A stretch of 64,000 nucleotides of DNA. It comes from Channallabes apus. Lineage: Eukaryota; Chordata; Actinopteri; Siluriformes; Clariidae. Below, piece by piece: positions 22,684 to 34,115 of this stretch. Location: the NCBI GenBank assembly GCA_030522415.1, contig CM060108.1, forward strand, positions 40,105,756-40,169,755, written 5' to 3'. The notes under the pieces are model-generated. The model searched no databases and had not been told where the DNA came from. It saw only the letters and a list, made by a program, of their open reading frames with translations. Both the position numbers and the translations under genes were made by a program. The first letter of the stretch is position 1, and every line of letters begins with the position of its first letter.

Positions 22684-24048
22684 CACTGTAAAGAACATAC
22701 TGTAGAATTAACAATAATTTACTGGCAAAAAAATTGCCAATAAAATCCTGTAAAATAGCCGTTAATTGCTGTAAAATGGATTACAGTATAATACTGCTTA
22801 GCAATTTACAATAAATTGATGTTTGCAGAATACAGTATTTTATAATTTTTTTTTAAAGGATTATAAAATTAAACTTGTAAAAAGGCATTACAGGTTTTTT
22901 TTGTAATTACGCTAAATTACAGTACTTACCTGGCAACAAAAGTTGCCAATAAAATCCTGTGAATTCAACAAAAGCCAAGATGTAGCTGTAACATTTTTAC
23001 TATGAAATTCCTGTAAATAATTATTTTAACTGTGAACTGTACTGTGCTGTGAACTGTAACTGTACTTTACTATTATACTGATGTAAATGCATTAAAACAA
23101 AGATTTTGAAAAATAATCACTCAAATTCAAAGCTGTTGTAAGTAACCTGTTTACTAACGCTGACACCTGACAACACTTCAGCACCGTCGTCATGACATTA
23201 GGTTTTTACCTTTTAGCTCCGTGATGTTTCAGCTTGCCTGACAAAACAATTAATGAAAAAAAGAAATTAACGACATATTCCTTTACAAAATATACTCCAG
23301 GTTTCAGAGAAACTCATCCAACGATGTTAATATTTAAATTTTTCAACAGCAAAGACAACTGAGCACTTCATGTAACGTTAATTTTGTCTCACACGCACTT
23401 CCATAGCAATGCTGTTCCTGCCAAACTACAAATACTCTCTAGAAAATAAAGTCAAATAAAGCTAACAAACTGTAGCATATATCAACATTAACATGACGAT
23501 AACAATTTACCTTTTAGTTTAGGCTGCTTTCTGAAATGGCGCGCATCGTATTTCTCCTCCTCGCCTGAAGCAACAGATAAATAAAGTTACAGTAACTAAA
23601 CATCCCATTACAAAGTAGCTAAATATAACGTTTAGAGGGAATATCCTGATAAAACTTATATAACGTTATATAAGTTTTATCAGGATATTCCCCATATATA
23701 TGAATTACTTTACATTAAAAGAAATAATTAATACTTATTGAAGTAAATTTAATTGAACTTCTTCAGCTGTTGTAGCTGTGCTTCAGTCCACCAGATTTTA
23801 AACCATATCAGCCCGCGCAATACCATAATGCAACAGCACAGGAAATTCTTGTAAAAATATTTAAGATACAGTGAAAGCACCTCCTACCTGTAAATGAATT
23901 ACAGCTAACAGTGAAATATACAGTTAACACTTGTAAAATCCTGTATAACCCATAATGCATTGCAAATTACAGCAATAAATTGTAAAATGGCAAAACGGTA
24001 ATTTTCTGTATAATTTTGCTGTAAAAAATACACCAATTTGTTACAGTG
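22684..24048. mobile_element. Non-autonomous DNA element with CACTGTAA termini
   Basis: Left CACTGTAAAGAACATACTGT, right ..TTTGTTACAGTG, with many internal copies of CTGTAAAAT / ATTTTACAG near both ends. About 1.37 kb. Contains a 56-bp perfect palindrome at 23637-23692 and a CpG-containing minus-strand segment near 23515-23570 with a donor-like AAAAGGTAAAT. A relative with the same terminus type lies at 44196-45109. Superfamily not assigned. Confidence 0.5.
23637..23692. repeat. 56-bp perfect palindrome
   Basis: Two 28-bp arms starting GGGAATATCCTGATAAAA meet at AAC|GTT without a spacer. Seen directly and complete on both arms. Confidence 0.9.
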
Positions 24049-24122
24049 CAATTAGAAAGTGCTCAGCAACCGTGTCGCCTGTTTTTTCATTAACCCTGTA
24101 AAAAGGATGCAATATATATTTA

Positions 24123-25703
24123 CAAACCGGATTCCAAAAAAGTTGGGACACTAAACAAATTGTGAATAAAAACTGAATGCAATGATGTGGAGATGGCAAA
24201 TGTCAATATTTTATTCTTAATAGAACATAAATCATGGAACAAAAGTTTAAACTGAGAAAATGTATAAATTTAAGGGAAAAAATGGTGAATCAAAATTTCA
24301 TGGTGTCAACAAATCCCCAAAAAGTTGGGACAAGGCCATTTTCACCACTGTGTGGCATCTCCCCTTCTTCTTACAACACTCAACAGATGTCTGGGGACCG
24401 AGGAGACCAGTTTCTCAAGTTTAGAAATAGGAATGCTCTCCCATTCTTGTCTAATACAGGCCTCTAACTGTTCAATCGTCTTGGGCCTTCTTTGTCGCAC
24501 CTTCCTCTTTATGATGCGCCAAATGTTCTCTATAGGGGAAAGATCTGGACTGCAGACTGGACATTTCAGTACCCGGATCCTTCTCCTACACAGCCATGAT
24601 GTTGTGATTGATGCAGAATGTGGTCTGGCATTATCTTGTTGAAAAATGCAGGGTCTTCCCTGAAAGAGATGACTAGATGTTGTTCTAGAAGCTGAATATA
24701 TTTTTCTGCATTGATGGTGCCTTTCCAGACATGCAAGCTGCCCATGCCACACGCACTCATGCAACCCCATACCATCAGAGATGCAGGCTTCTGAACTGAG
24801 CGTTGATAACAACTTGGGTTGTCCTTGTCCTCTTTGGTCCGGATGACATGGCGTCCCACATTTCCAACAAGAACTTCGAATCGTGACTCGTCTGACCACA
24901 GAACAGTCTTCCATTTTGCCACACTCCATTTTAAATGATCCCTGGCCCAATGAAAACGCCTGTACTTGTGGATCTTGCTTAGAAATGGCTTCTTCTTTGC
25001 ACTGTAGAGTTTCAGCTGGCAACGGCGCATGGCACGGTGGATTGTGTTCACTGACGATGGTTTCTGGAAGTATTCCTGAGCCCATTCTGTGATTTCCTTT
25101 ACAGTAGCATTCCTGTTTGTGGTGCAGTGTCGTTTAAGGGCCCGGAGATCACGGGCATCCAGTATGGTTTTACGTCCTTGACCCTTACGCACAGAGATTG
25201 TTCCAGATTCTCTGAACCTTCGGATGATATTATGCACAGTTGATGATGATAACTGCAAAGTCTTTGCAATTTTTCGCTGGGTAACACCTTTCTGATATTG
25301 CTCCACTATCTTTCTGCGCAACATTGTGGGAATTGGTGATCCTCTACCCATCTTGGCTTCTGAGAGACACCGCCACTCTGAGAAGCTCTTTTTATACCCA
25401 ATCATGTTGCCAATTAACCTAATTACTGTTAATTGGTCTTCCAGCTCTTCGTTATGCTCAAATTTACTTTTTCCAGCCTCTTATTGCTACTTGTCCCAAC
25501 TTTTTTGGGATTTGTTGACACCGTGAAATTTGGAATCAACATATTTTTCCTTTAAAATTATACATTTTCTCGGATTAAACTTTTGATCTGTCATCTATGT
25601 TCTATTCTGAATAAAATATTGACATTTGCCATCTCCACATCATTGCATTCAGTTTTTATTCACAATTTGTTTAGTGTCCCAACTTTTTTTGGAATCCGGT
25701 TTG
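24123..25703 (-). mobile_element. Full-length Tc1 element, near-intact
   Basis: 1581 bp with TA duplications (24121-24122, 25704-25705) and long inverted termini beginning CAAACCGGATTCCAAAAAAG. The two terminal repeats match over more than 100 bp with few differences. It carries one transposase gene on the minus strand (see 24342-25405). Good termini and a single frameshift suggest a fairly recent copy. Confidence 0.9.
24342..25405 (-). pseudogene. Tc1 transposase with one frameshift
   Basis: N-terminal paired-type helix-turn-helix (MLRRKIVEQYQKGVTQRKIA.., TVHNIIRRFRESGT), GRKT linker, then the DDE domain: first Asp in LWSDESRFEVL, second in IFQQDNARPHS, catalytic Glu in SPDLSPIENIWRIIK (DD34E type). 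The C-terminus ends VVRRRGDATQW. One frameshift near 24660-24680, between the EQHL block and the QQDN block, separates the two frames; everything else is open. About 350 codons in total, the usual Tc1 length. Confidence 0.88.
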
Positions 25704-25705
25704 TA

Positions 25706-26010
25706 TAATCACACCGAGATTTTTTTACTGTTGCACTTGATGCAACATAAAGGCCATCTAAAGTTACAGTGTGATCTAAAATCTTACTTCTAGCTGAATG
25801 CGGTTCTATGACTAAAACTTCTGTCTTATCAGGATTAAGCAGTAGGACATTAATTAGCATCCAATCTCTTATTTCCTGTACACATTGCTCAACTTTAGTG
25901 AGCTGGTTTTTCTCATCTGATTTAGATAACTGTGTGTCGTCAGCATAACAATGAAAACTAATATCATGTTTACGGATTATGTTGCCCAGAGGAAGCATGT
26001 AAAGGGAACC
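25706..26010 (-). pseudogene. L2-type LINE reverse-transcriptase fragment
   Basis: Minus-strand frame with [26 protein letters not shown] then [20 protein letters not shown], the same protein block as 2994-3440, cut at both ends. It ends at the Tc1 target TA on one side and at a CA-rich tract marking the start of the duplicated FcRL unit on the other. Confidence 0.8.
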
Positions 26011-26845
26011 ATGTACACAAGCACACACACAAACACACAACTTGTTCATACGTTGCTAAACACATCCACTATGGCAGCGGCTCAGTATGTCGTGTCACAG
26101 GTGTGTCTCTGACACTGTATTCTCCCTACTCAGACAGAAACACTGCTGAGATGCTGTCATCCTCCAGCTGCACACAGAGACACTGCAAAGTCTTTTGCAT
26201 AATGAATAAATTATACAAAGTAATTAGCATTATTTGGATGACACTATTGTAAACAGTACATTATTAAAAAAAAAAAAAAAAGTAAATCAGTTAAAAAGTC
26301 TTATAATGAAGCTTTTGCAGTAAAACAATGCTCTTTGTTTTTCAGTGAAATTAAATGGGGTTTAGTGTACTATAATCAACACCTGCACATACTGTACTGT
26401 AAATCTTATTGATATAATCAGTTTCATATCAACATGGTAAGGTTAACTTAGTTGAGAAGGGCTGTATTTAAAGGGCTGTTATTAAAGTTATTTACATTAC
26501 TACTGTATTGTTTATTCCTTGTAAACACCACAGTATTATATTTACTTATTTACAGTGTATAAGACCTAACACACTGTAGTTAAAGCACAGATAGTGTAGA
26601 AGATGTGAATTGTCAGTACAGTGAGATGCTTATTTAGTGTCGAGTCTGTATTTAAAATTGTGATCTACATTTACTTCATCAGTAGTGATTGTTGTGTGAC
26701 AGAGTTTAATCATTTACATGTCAGCAGATTTACTGTATCTACACACTCAGTGGGAACAAACGTGGAATTTAATTTTTAAATGTTAATATTTGATTAAGTA
26801 ATATAGATGAAGTTGTGTATTTATTTCAGTTTATCTCCCTTACAG
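26011..26845 (+). repeat. FcRL duplicated unit, intronic 5' part (copy A)
   Basis: Starts with an AC-rich tract and then ACATCCACTATGGCAGCG.., CCTCCAGCTGCACACAGAGA, and later TAAAGCACAGATAGTGTAGA. The same ordered blocks occur at 33397-34115 (copy B) and, in part, at 47018-47298 (copy C). Non-coding; shows that whole exon-plus-intron units were duplicated. Confidence 0.75.
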
Positions 26846-27112
26846 AGATTAAACCTGTGGTGATTATAAAGCCTGATACACAAGTGTACAGAGGAGAGAC
26901 AGTGACTTTCAGGTGTTACATACAGACAGGAGGAGACACTGAGTGGACATATAAGTGGTATAAGAATAATAACACACAGCTACGAGACACAACACAGGAG
27001 TTTAGTATCAGCTCAGTTAGAGACTCTGACGGAGGTAAATACACCTGCAGAGGGACGAGGAGAGACTCTCAGCTCTCACAGATCAGTGATGCTGTTACAC
27101 TCTCTGTATCAG
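26846..27112 (+). CDS. FcRL exon D1a: Ig domain, donor site mutated
   Basis: 89-codon Ig domain: EIKPVVIIKPDTQVYRGETV, first Cys in TFRCYIQ, Trp in YKWYKNN, second Cys in GKYTCRG, ending TLSVS. Good acceptor (CTCCCTTACAG). The intact paralogue at 47299 ends TCAG|GTGAGT, but here the same place reads TCAG|TTGAGT and runs straight into (GT)n. Use of the GT one base earlier would shift the frame. Unless a cryptic donor in the repeat is used, this exon is predicted to be skipped, which the phase-1 symmetry allows. Confidence 0.8.
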
Positions 27113-27114
27113 TT

Positions 27115-27195
<81 letters not shown>
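27115..27195. repeat. (GT)n microsatellite at the D1a splice donor
   Basis: About forty GT units directly after the mutated donor. Length variation here could affect splicing of D1a. Confidence 0.95.
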
Positions 27196-27196
<1 letters not shown>

Positions 27197-27675
27197 CCGC
27201 TCTTTTACGTGTCCTCATTATGTACATTTATTTATGTGTTTGTCTGTAAGGTGGCGACACGACACTGATTTATTCACTTTTAGACAAAACAAGTTTACAA
27301 AATATTATTTCTAAAGTTTCCCAATATGTCTTTCAGTACAGATTTGCATTTTGTGTTCTATGTTCCCTAAATAATTTTTACTTATAACAATTATATAATT
27401 AAAAATTATAAATTAATATATAGAGATTAGAGAGTTACATCATCACATAGCAGTTATTGTCTGACTCTCACTTTGATATTATTGATGCTTTACATTTTAT
27501 ATCTCCACAGATTTTCATCCTCATCATTTAAATAACTTAAACATTCATAAACACTGTGACTTTAGTCCTGATGTGTTTAGTGTCGTGACTGAGAGAGTAA
27601 TAGTGTTTTACTGTAGAGGTGATTTGTGTAGTAAAGACTACTTCACATTCTCATACTGTATTTAATCTCTAACAG

Positions 27676-27954
27676 AAAAACCTCAACCTGTGATCACATC
27701 AAGTCCTGAAGGAGACGTCCTGACAGGAAACTCAGTGACTCTGACCTGTACACTGAATACACAGACTACTGGATGGAAGTTTTACTGGATCACACCCACA
27801 CGGTGGACTGAGACTGAGACTGAGACTGACACAAACTCCTACACCATCACATCAGTTAGTGTCTCTGATGGAGGTCGATACAGTTGCTATGCTGGAAGAG
27901 GAGACCCAGTCTACTACACACACTCCAGTAATGATCTCCAGTTAGTAGCTACTG
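27676..27954 (+). CDS. FcRL exon D2a: Ig domain
   Basis: 93-codon exon, acceptor ATCTCTAACAG and donor ACTG|GTGAGT. Reads EKPQPVITSSPEGDVLTGNS, first Cys in LTCTLN, Trp in GWKFYW, an acidic ETETETDT stretch from an AGACTG repeat, then SVSVSDGGRYSCYAGRGDPV and ends VATG. Partner of D1a. About 560 bp of intron separate the two. Confidence 0.85.
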
Positions 27955-28347
27955 GTGAGTAAGAGACTTTCTGTTAAGTGATTCTGTACAACACTGAACA
28001 TATAAACACCATGTGATCAGCATCACAATACAGTAACATTTACACAGTTAGACACAGAGAAGTGTTTCCTGTAGATGATTGTATTAAAGTTAAAGAGAGA
28101 CAGTGTGAGCACGGCTGAGCAGCGCCGGTGTGAGCTGAGCTGGAAATCAAGTGGAACAACACCAGTTTAGATTTAGTGGAAAATGTCACAAAAACCTGTA
28201 AAACTCTTTTAATAAGCTGCTGAGAGGCTGTTTAATGGTCTGTTGTCTTTTCTGTCAGATTAAACCTGATTTGTGACAGAGAGATTAGAGAGTCAGTGTC
28301 TGAGTTATAAACAGCTCTGTGTGTGTTTGTGTGTGAGTGTTTGTGAA

Positions 28348-28439
<92 letters not shown>

Positions 28440-28520
28440 GGTGAGATGATCTCAGTTGTCCTCACTATACAATTGCTCAGTATTCTCTCTATAGTCTCTC
28501 TGTAAAACATGCTGATGATG
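27955..28520. other. Intron after D2a with (TG)n tract
   Basis: 27955-28160 is duplicated almost unchanged after D2b (45944-46140). A (TG)n tract of about 50 units occupies 28350-28438. Confidence 0.8.
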
Positions 28521-28790
28521 TGAGGAGGGAGATGAGATTTTCTGCTGATTTATCACCTGCTCTGAAGAGTTCAGCAGCGCTCACACCTCTGCAGTCATCC
28601 ATGTCCTCTGGTTGTGTCAGGTGGTGATGATCATGGAGACAGTGATGTCACTGATGTACTTGCTGATGTAGATAGTCACTGATGTCATGGTCTCCTCCAA
28701 GTTAGTGGAATCACCATCAGTTACAGTCTCCATGAACACGTGTCAGTCAGTGTGATCTAAACAGTGTTAAGCTGCTTAATCTTGAAAATC
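28520..28790 (-). pseudogene. Rex1/CR1-group LINE linker fragment
   Basis: Minus-strand frames read METVTDGDSTNLEE, YISKYISDVTVS and WMTAEVRALLNS, the region between endonuclease and reverse transcriptase in Rex1-like ORF2. The endonuclease part of probably the same element lies at 33040-33245, so the 4.2 kb between may be later insertions. Confidence 0.5.
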
Positions 28791-28811
28791 ACACAGGATT
28801 AATCCTCTTCT

Positions 28812-30530
28812 GTGGTGGCTCAGAAGGGAAAAGGACACCTTTCCTATCTGCAAGTTGTGGTAGGAATTCAGTAAAGAGTCTCAGAACACGACTAGAGATG
28901 ATCTGGATAAGCAAAAGCAAAATGTTTATTACTTCGCAGGACTTCTTTGTAGTATCACATTTTTTTTAATTTTCACTACATTTCCCTCCTTTTGTCTTTA
29001 AGACAACATAATATAAAGTTTTAACATGATTTTTCCAAGCCAGAGAGAGAATTACTGAATTTGACATACACGTACTGTACTGTATATATTTAAAATAGAC
29101 ATCAGTCAAAAGTGTTTTTTCTGTAAGGAACAGGCTCTTTTACATTTCTGCATTGGGAAATATAAAGGTTAAGTTACTTATTCAGACAAAACAATCTTAC
29201 TCCCATACATGAATTATGATTTTTATCCCTGTGCCTTTTAACACCTGCCTAGATATTCGTTCTACATGACACCACTTAAGTTAGTCTAATCCACAACATA
29301 TTTAAGGCATTCTCACATTTTTCACATTGTTTCTACAGCAGAGGTTTTTCATATCAATCAAACTGTGTTTCAAGGATTCATACGTAGGCTTGTCTTTGCT
29401 ATGTTGTTTATTCACTAAATAATACAAGAATCTTCCATTTTCCTCCATGACGGCACATTGTCCTGTGTTCCTCTGCTGCAGTTTGAGTTCGGTTACTTTA
29501 CCAAATTTCTCACTGAAGATGATCGCTGTTCTTGCTCACATGCACATGTCTGCTCCCACACAATGTGCTAAGGAGTGATCTTGGTAAGTGATAAACACTT
29601 GGAGTTTTGTCATCTATGTCCAGGTGTGGATTTTAGTCTGTAGCTGTTGAAAGTTGAACGGTGATACCCATTCACTCATGGAGATTGTCTCTTCATCAAG
29701 TGATTTCACTAGCTGACACTGCATCTTTTCGGTCAGTCTGGTGGTTAATCCCCTGTGGCCCGGCATGATGCAACACCCATGCAGCACAAGGACACAGATG
29801 AACGCTGCGACCGGGGGTTCGAAATACTCTGTGCCCTATGTTTCTGTTTTTCCTGCACTGTTTGTCGACTCAGTGTTTTAAGGCGATGCTCTTTCTCCTA
29901 GTCGCCCCTTGTTGTCAGGCTCTGCTTCAGGCACTCTTTTGCAACGGCTGGCGTCTATCCATGTGTCTTTTTCGGCAACCTTCACGGCGGTCTGCATTGT
30001 CTGCAAGATCTGGAATGGACCCAGCCACCTTTTAGCTTTCCAGCTTTTCCTCCTGAAGTCTTTCAACATGATCTAGTCTCCTTGTTTCAGGTCGTGCAGG
30101 CCGGCCTGTATGGGCTCAGGAAGAGCATCTTTAACCTGTTTATGGACTACAGACAAAACAGAGGACAGGTTTGCACAATAAGCCAACAATTTATCCTTAC
30201 ATTCATCCATCAGTTGACTTGAGGATCCTGGAGGTCCTGTGCCTGTGGACCTGCCAAACAGCAACACTTTGTCAATTTGTTGTAGTGTGCCATTATCTCT
30301 CTCCACTGCTTCCTCACTGGCTGGGTGATGAGCACAACATTGTCTTAAATCAATGCTCAAGTATTCACTTACAGTACTTGTTTCAATGCATGATTAACGA
30401 ATGGAGTTCTATTGTCTCTGCAATTTTATCTGACATTACCCACCATGGAGTGATTTCTGTATCTTTAACTATTTGTGACAAACTATTAGTGCTTTAGCTA
30501 TTTGTGACAAAAATAGCCCTACTTCCAGGA
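28812..30530 (-). pseudogene. Endogenous retrovirus remnant (integrase C-terminus to 3' end)
   Basis: Minus-strand frames at 29878-30360 show the end of a retroviral pol polyprotein: a decayed 'HP..G.VER.NGTL' integrase block near 30290-30330, then a KDFRRKSWKAKRWLGPFQ segment typical of the gammaretrovirus-like integrase C-terminal domain. Downstream sequence (29000-29850) would be env but has no open frame. At 28812-28990 (minus sense) an AATAAA and an end in ..GCCACCACA may be part of an LTR. Many stops; inactive. No gag or protease seen. Confidence 0.55.
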
Positions 30531-31030
30531 GGATGACATTCCTACAAGAGAGAGGTTTTGTGTTCCCCTTTTTCCTTACCTTGTGTAAGTGTAGCTTTTC
30601 AAACTTAGCTGAGGTGCTGGAACTATGGAATTTAAAACCCCACCATGCTTTAAACTATGTTTGTATTTAAAATGTTTTGCATACAATGTGTTTATATTGT
30701 ATTTTTGAAAATAAATGTACAGTGGAAACTTGGATTGCGAGCATAATACGGAAGCATGCTTATATATAAAAACACTTGTATATCAAAGCAAATTTCCCCA
30801 TAAGAAATAATGGGAGGCTGTGTAGGATGACTTACACACACGCACACACACACACACACACCAGTTTACCTATAGAGACTCTTTGCTGCTTTACTGCATT
30901 CACAGCGGTAGTGCAGAGTTTCCACTAGTACACTTACAAAAGGGGGTGTGGATCATACTGTACTTTACACATTGAATTTTCTGAGGGTTGTTCAATTTGA
31001 CCTAAGCAGGACAATCCACAATTTACACAT
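30531..31030. repeat. Mariner-type MITE fragment and unassigned sequence
   Basis: At 30718-30830 the sequence ACAGTGGAAACTTGGATTGC and TTTCCCCATAAGAAATAATG match the common fish mariner MITE. A (CA)n tract lies at 30838-30861. The rest (30531-30717, 30862-31030) has no recognised content. Confidence 0.5.
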
Positions 31031-31710
31031 AAAATTTTATTTTTTATTTATGTTTATTTAATAAGGGACCGCACACTAAACATTGCTGCGCACAGGCAAC
31101 CAATGCCACACACATAGTGCATACAGCACAAGGCTAATTTGCAGCCCCCGTCCCAAATTAGGCTTTTACATCAAGACAAAACAAACATCAGAAAAGAATA
31201 TATATTAAAAAACAAAACAAAATAAACATTGACACAACCATAGACATGTACAACTCCATAACAAGTCTCAAATACAAAGTGTATGACATCCAGGACACAG
31301 TTAGAAAGCACAAACTTTACCAGTGTGAATCCAGCGATCCAACCGAAGCTCCTCAATACTCACATTGCTGTTGCTGTTTTAGCCATTGTTTCAGCTTAAT
31401 GGAGGACAAATCGAGTTCTGTTTGTGATTTAATTTTGAATGGTATCGTGTTCCATAATTGTGAACCTTTTACTGAAAAAGATGACTGACCCATAGTAGTT
31501 CTATATCTTCAAACTCTACAGTTTCCACTTACTGCACCTCTGGTCTTCACCCCATCACTATTATATTTTTATATCAGCTGACAGATAACATTACTGTACT
31601 GTAGGCGTAAACCCATTTATACACTTAAATATAATTTTGGTGAATGAAAACTTCAAAAACTAATTAAGACCTAGCAAATTATAATTTTGAAGAATTTGAA
31701 TTTCTTTTTT
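31031..31710 (-). pseudogene. LINE ORF2 C-terminus and 3' UTR
   Basis: Minus-strand frame 31340-31490 reads SSFSVKGSQLWNTIPFKIKS, the conserved C-terminal end of fish LINE ORF2 proteins. The sequence down to 31031 ends in T/A-rich 3' UTR. It is probably the same LINE as 32560-32995, separated by a solo LTR and a MITE. Confidence 0.55.
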
Positions 31711-31733
31711 TAAGTAAAATACTACTAGCCCTG

Positions 31734-32223
31734 TGTAACGGGTTCGAACCTAAGTGCACGGGTGACACCATGAAACACGAGGCGAGGTCTTACAGGAAAA
31801 AGGGTAATTTATTTAGAAAAATGGGGAAGGAAAGGGTTAAAGGCTCTCTGCGGCCTTTTCCACTTCGGCGGAAGTGAAGGTGCCGCGGGAGCTCACGCAG
31901 CTTGTTCACGCGCTCCTCTCGCGGAGATCAAAGGTGCCCCCTTTTTAAAGTCTTTGGGGCGCATCACATCGCCCCGCTCTTGTGCCACCGTCTCTCATAA
32001 AATCCACCGCGTCGAAAGTCCAGCTTACCAACAATCAGACCCCAAGCTACACTCCCTGCTGTGTTTTATAGCGCCGGGATCATTAGCGGCGATAGCTCAT
32101 GGGCCGTTGCCTGATTCTGCTGCCCTGCTCCTTCACATACCTAAAGGGGGGAGGCCGCCTAACTAGTGAGTGAGGAGCGATATCAATTTGGGCGCACGCC
32201 CATCAAAGGCGCACGTCATGACA
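31734..32223 (-). mobile_element. Solo LTR, about 490 bp
   Basis: Plus-strand ends TGTAACGGG and ..GTCATGACA. Flanks CCCTG (31729-31733) and CTCTG (32224-32228) are a 5-bp duplication with one difference. Read on the minus strand it starts TGTCATGACG, is GC/CpG-rich and has AATAAA near 31810, as expected for an LTR polyadenylation signal. No internal region. Family not named. Confidence 0.55.
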
Positions 32224-32228
32224 CTCTG

Positions 32229-32393
32229 TAAGTAAGCTAAGCTAGCAAAGCTAGCGGGCATAAATGGGTTATGTTTAGGAAAATGGTATCGGATCGGTAT
32301 GTGGACTCAAATACTCGCTGATTCCGATGCCAGATTTTTTTGTGGTATCGGTAGAGTTTCCGATACCAGTATCAGAATCGGAACAACCCTAGT
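32229..32393. repeat. Palindromic MITE, copy 2
   Basis: Near-identical in order to 9595-9760: aagtaagctaagctagcaaa, GGTATCGGATCGGTA, CCGATACCAGTATC, ending ACAACCCTAG. Confidence 0.6.
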
Positions 32394-32450
32394 CACAACA
32401 GCCATTTTTAATGTTTCACTCTGTTTTTTAATAAAATAAGTATCCAAACC

Positions 32451-32452
32451 AA

Positions 32453-32512
<60 letters not shown>

Positions 32513-32530
32513 ATATATATTTGTATAATA
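32451..32530. repeat. (AT)n microsatellite
   Basis: Alternating AT with few interruptions; the Ile/Tyr-rich frame over it is an artefact. Confidence 0.9.
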
Positions 32531-32559
32531 TATAACTATTTAGGTGATTAATGATTCTA

Positions 32560-32995
32560 TGGATTTTGCTCTGATCAACCTGTGCAATGTAAAATGATGA
32601 AGGTGAATCTCTCACTACATCATGTGATGGACAAACAGGATTGAAATTTGCTGCAAGTTTCTCAACTGATTTAGCAAAGAAAAATTTAAATTCATTTACA
32701 ATTTCCATAACATCAGTACTTGATATGGCATTTCCATTTATATTCAGTTTAGTTATAACGTTACTTTGACTGTATTTATAATTGTTTAATTTATTCAAAT
32801 GTTTCCAAATAAGTGAGCTATTGTGCCAAGACTCAGCAAACAACTGCATGAAGCTGTAAGCTGACTTTGCTATTCTTAGTTCTTTAACCACTTTATTCCT
32901 TACGCTTTTAAAAATAAGTAAATCTGTTTGCATTTTTATTGATATGGATTTTTTCAGTGCAAGATGCCTCTTTTTCATTAGGTGAAGAATATCCT
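32560..32995 (-). pseudogene. LINE ORF2 fragment between endonuclease and RT
   Basis: Minus-strand frame of about 140 residues: RHLALKKSISIKMQTDLLIF, LWHNSSLIWKHLNKL-like block, NEFKFFFAKSVEKLAANFNP and CPSHDV. Such 'fF..SVEEL..F.P' blocks precede the RT of fish jockey/I-group LINEs. RT itself is missing here. Confidence 0.55.
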
Positions 32996-33039
32996 TGTTA
33001 TGGAATTATCCTTGTATTGGAATTAACATAACAGAGATG

Positions 33040-33245
33040 TGGTGTGAGTAGTGGAGATGAGGGCGGGGCTTTGTCTGGTACACGCCGGGAATGTTTGTGT
33101 AAACAAGATCCAGTGTGTTTTCTCCTCTCACTGCAAAGTCCACATGATGATGGAGTTTAGGAAACACTGATCTGAGATCTGCATGGCTGAAATCTCTCGC
33201 AACAATAACCAGTCCATGTGGGTGTGTGTTATGTGGTCAAGTACA
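33040..33245 (-). pseudogene. Rex1/CR1-group LINE endonuclease fragment
   Basis: Minus-strand frame close to IVARDFSHADLRSVFPKLHH, HVDFAVRGENTLDLVYTNIP and PRPHL, matching the last part of the apurinic endonuclease domain in Rex1-like elements. Confidence 0.6.
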
Positions 33246-33346
33246 GAAGATCTCCTCCTTAGCTTAGCTCTTCTTGTAGTGCTCAGTCTTTAACACTGTG
33301 TATACACTGTGCTCGTTTAGTGTAGTACTGCAACAGTAAGTGTACG

Positions 33347-33349
<3 letters not shown>

Positions 33350-33396
<47 letters not shown>

Positions 33397-34115
33397 CTCG
33401 TTCATACGCTGACTCAGCACTAAAGACATCCACTATGACAGTGACTCAGTAAGTCGTGTCACTGGTGTGTCTCTACACTGTATTCTCTCTACAGAGACAG
33501 AGACACTGCTGAGACGCTTCTCGTCCTCCAGCTGCACACAGAGACACTTCAAAGTTAATTATTTCGAAACCCCTGTACTGAAAAAGAGAAACAATATCTA
33601 CATTACAAAAAAGTAAATAAAGTTTGTAGAATAAAACTGTTAAAAGTTTTATAATGAAGCGTTTGCAGTTAAACGATGCTCTTTGTTTTGTCTTTTTCAG
33701 TGAAATTAAATGGGATTAATTGGACCATAATCAACAACTGCACATCAATCTGTTAAAACAATCAGTTTAATAGCAACATGGTCGGGTTAATTATCAGAGA
33801 AAGACAGATTTACTGATTAAATTAGTGTACGAGAGCAAACACACTGTAGTTAAAACACAGATAGTGTAGAAGATGTGAATTGTCAGTACAGTGAGATGAT
33901 TATTTAGTGTCGAGTCTGTATTTAAAATTGTGATCTACATTTACTTCATCAGTAGTGATTGTTGTGTGACAGAGTTTAATCATTTACATGTCAGCAGATT
34001 TACTGTATCTACACACTCAGTGGGAACAAACGTGGAATTTAATTTTTAAATGTTAATACTTGATTAAGTAATATAGATGAAGTTGTGCATTTATTTCAGT
34101 TTATTCCCCTTACAG
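33350..34115 (+). repeat. FcRL duplicated unit, intronic 5' part (copy B)
   Basis: (AC)n at 33350-33394, then the same ordered blocks as copy A, including CCTCCAGCTGCACACAGAGA and the 270 bp directly before the D1 exon, which differ at only a handful of bases. Confidence 0.75.

Noticed and set aside
28232..28510. 92-residue minus-strand frame rich in Thr-His
   Set aside because: Almost all of it is the (TG)n tract read in reverse.
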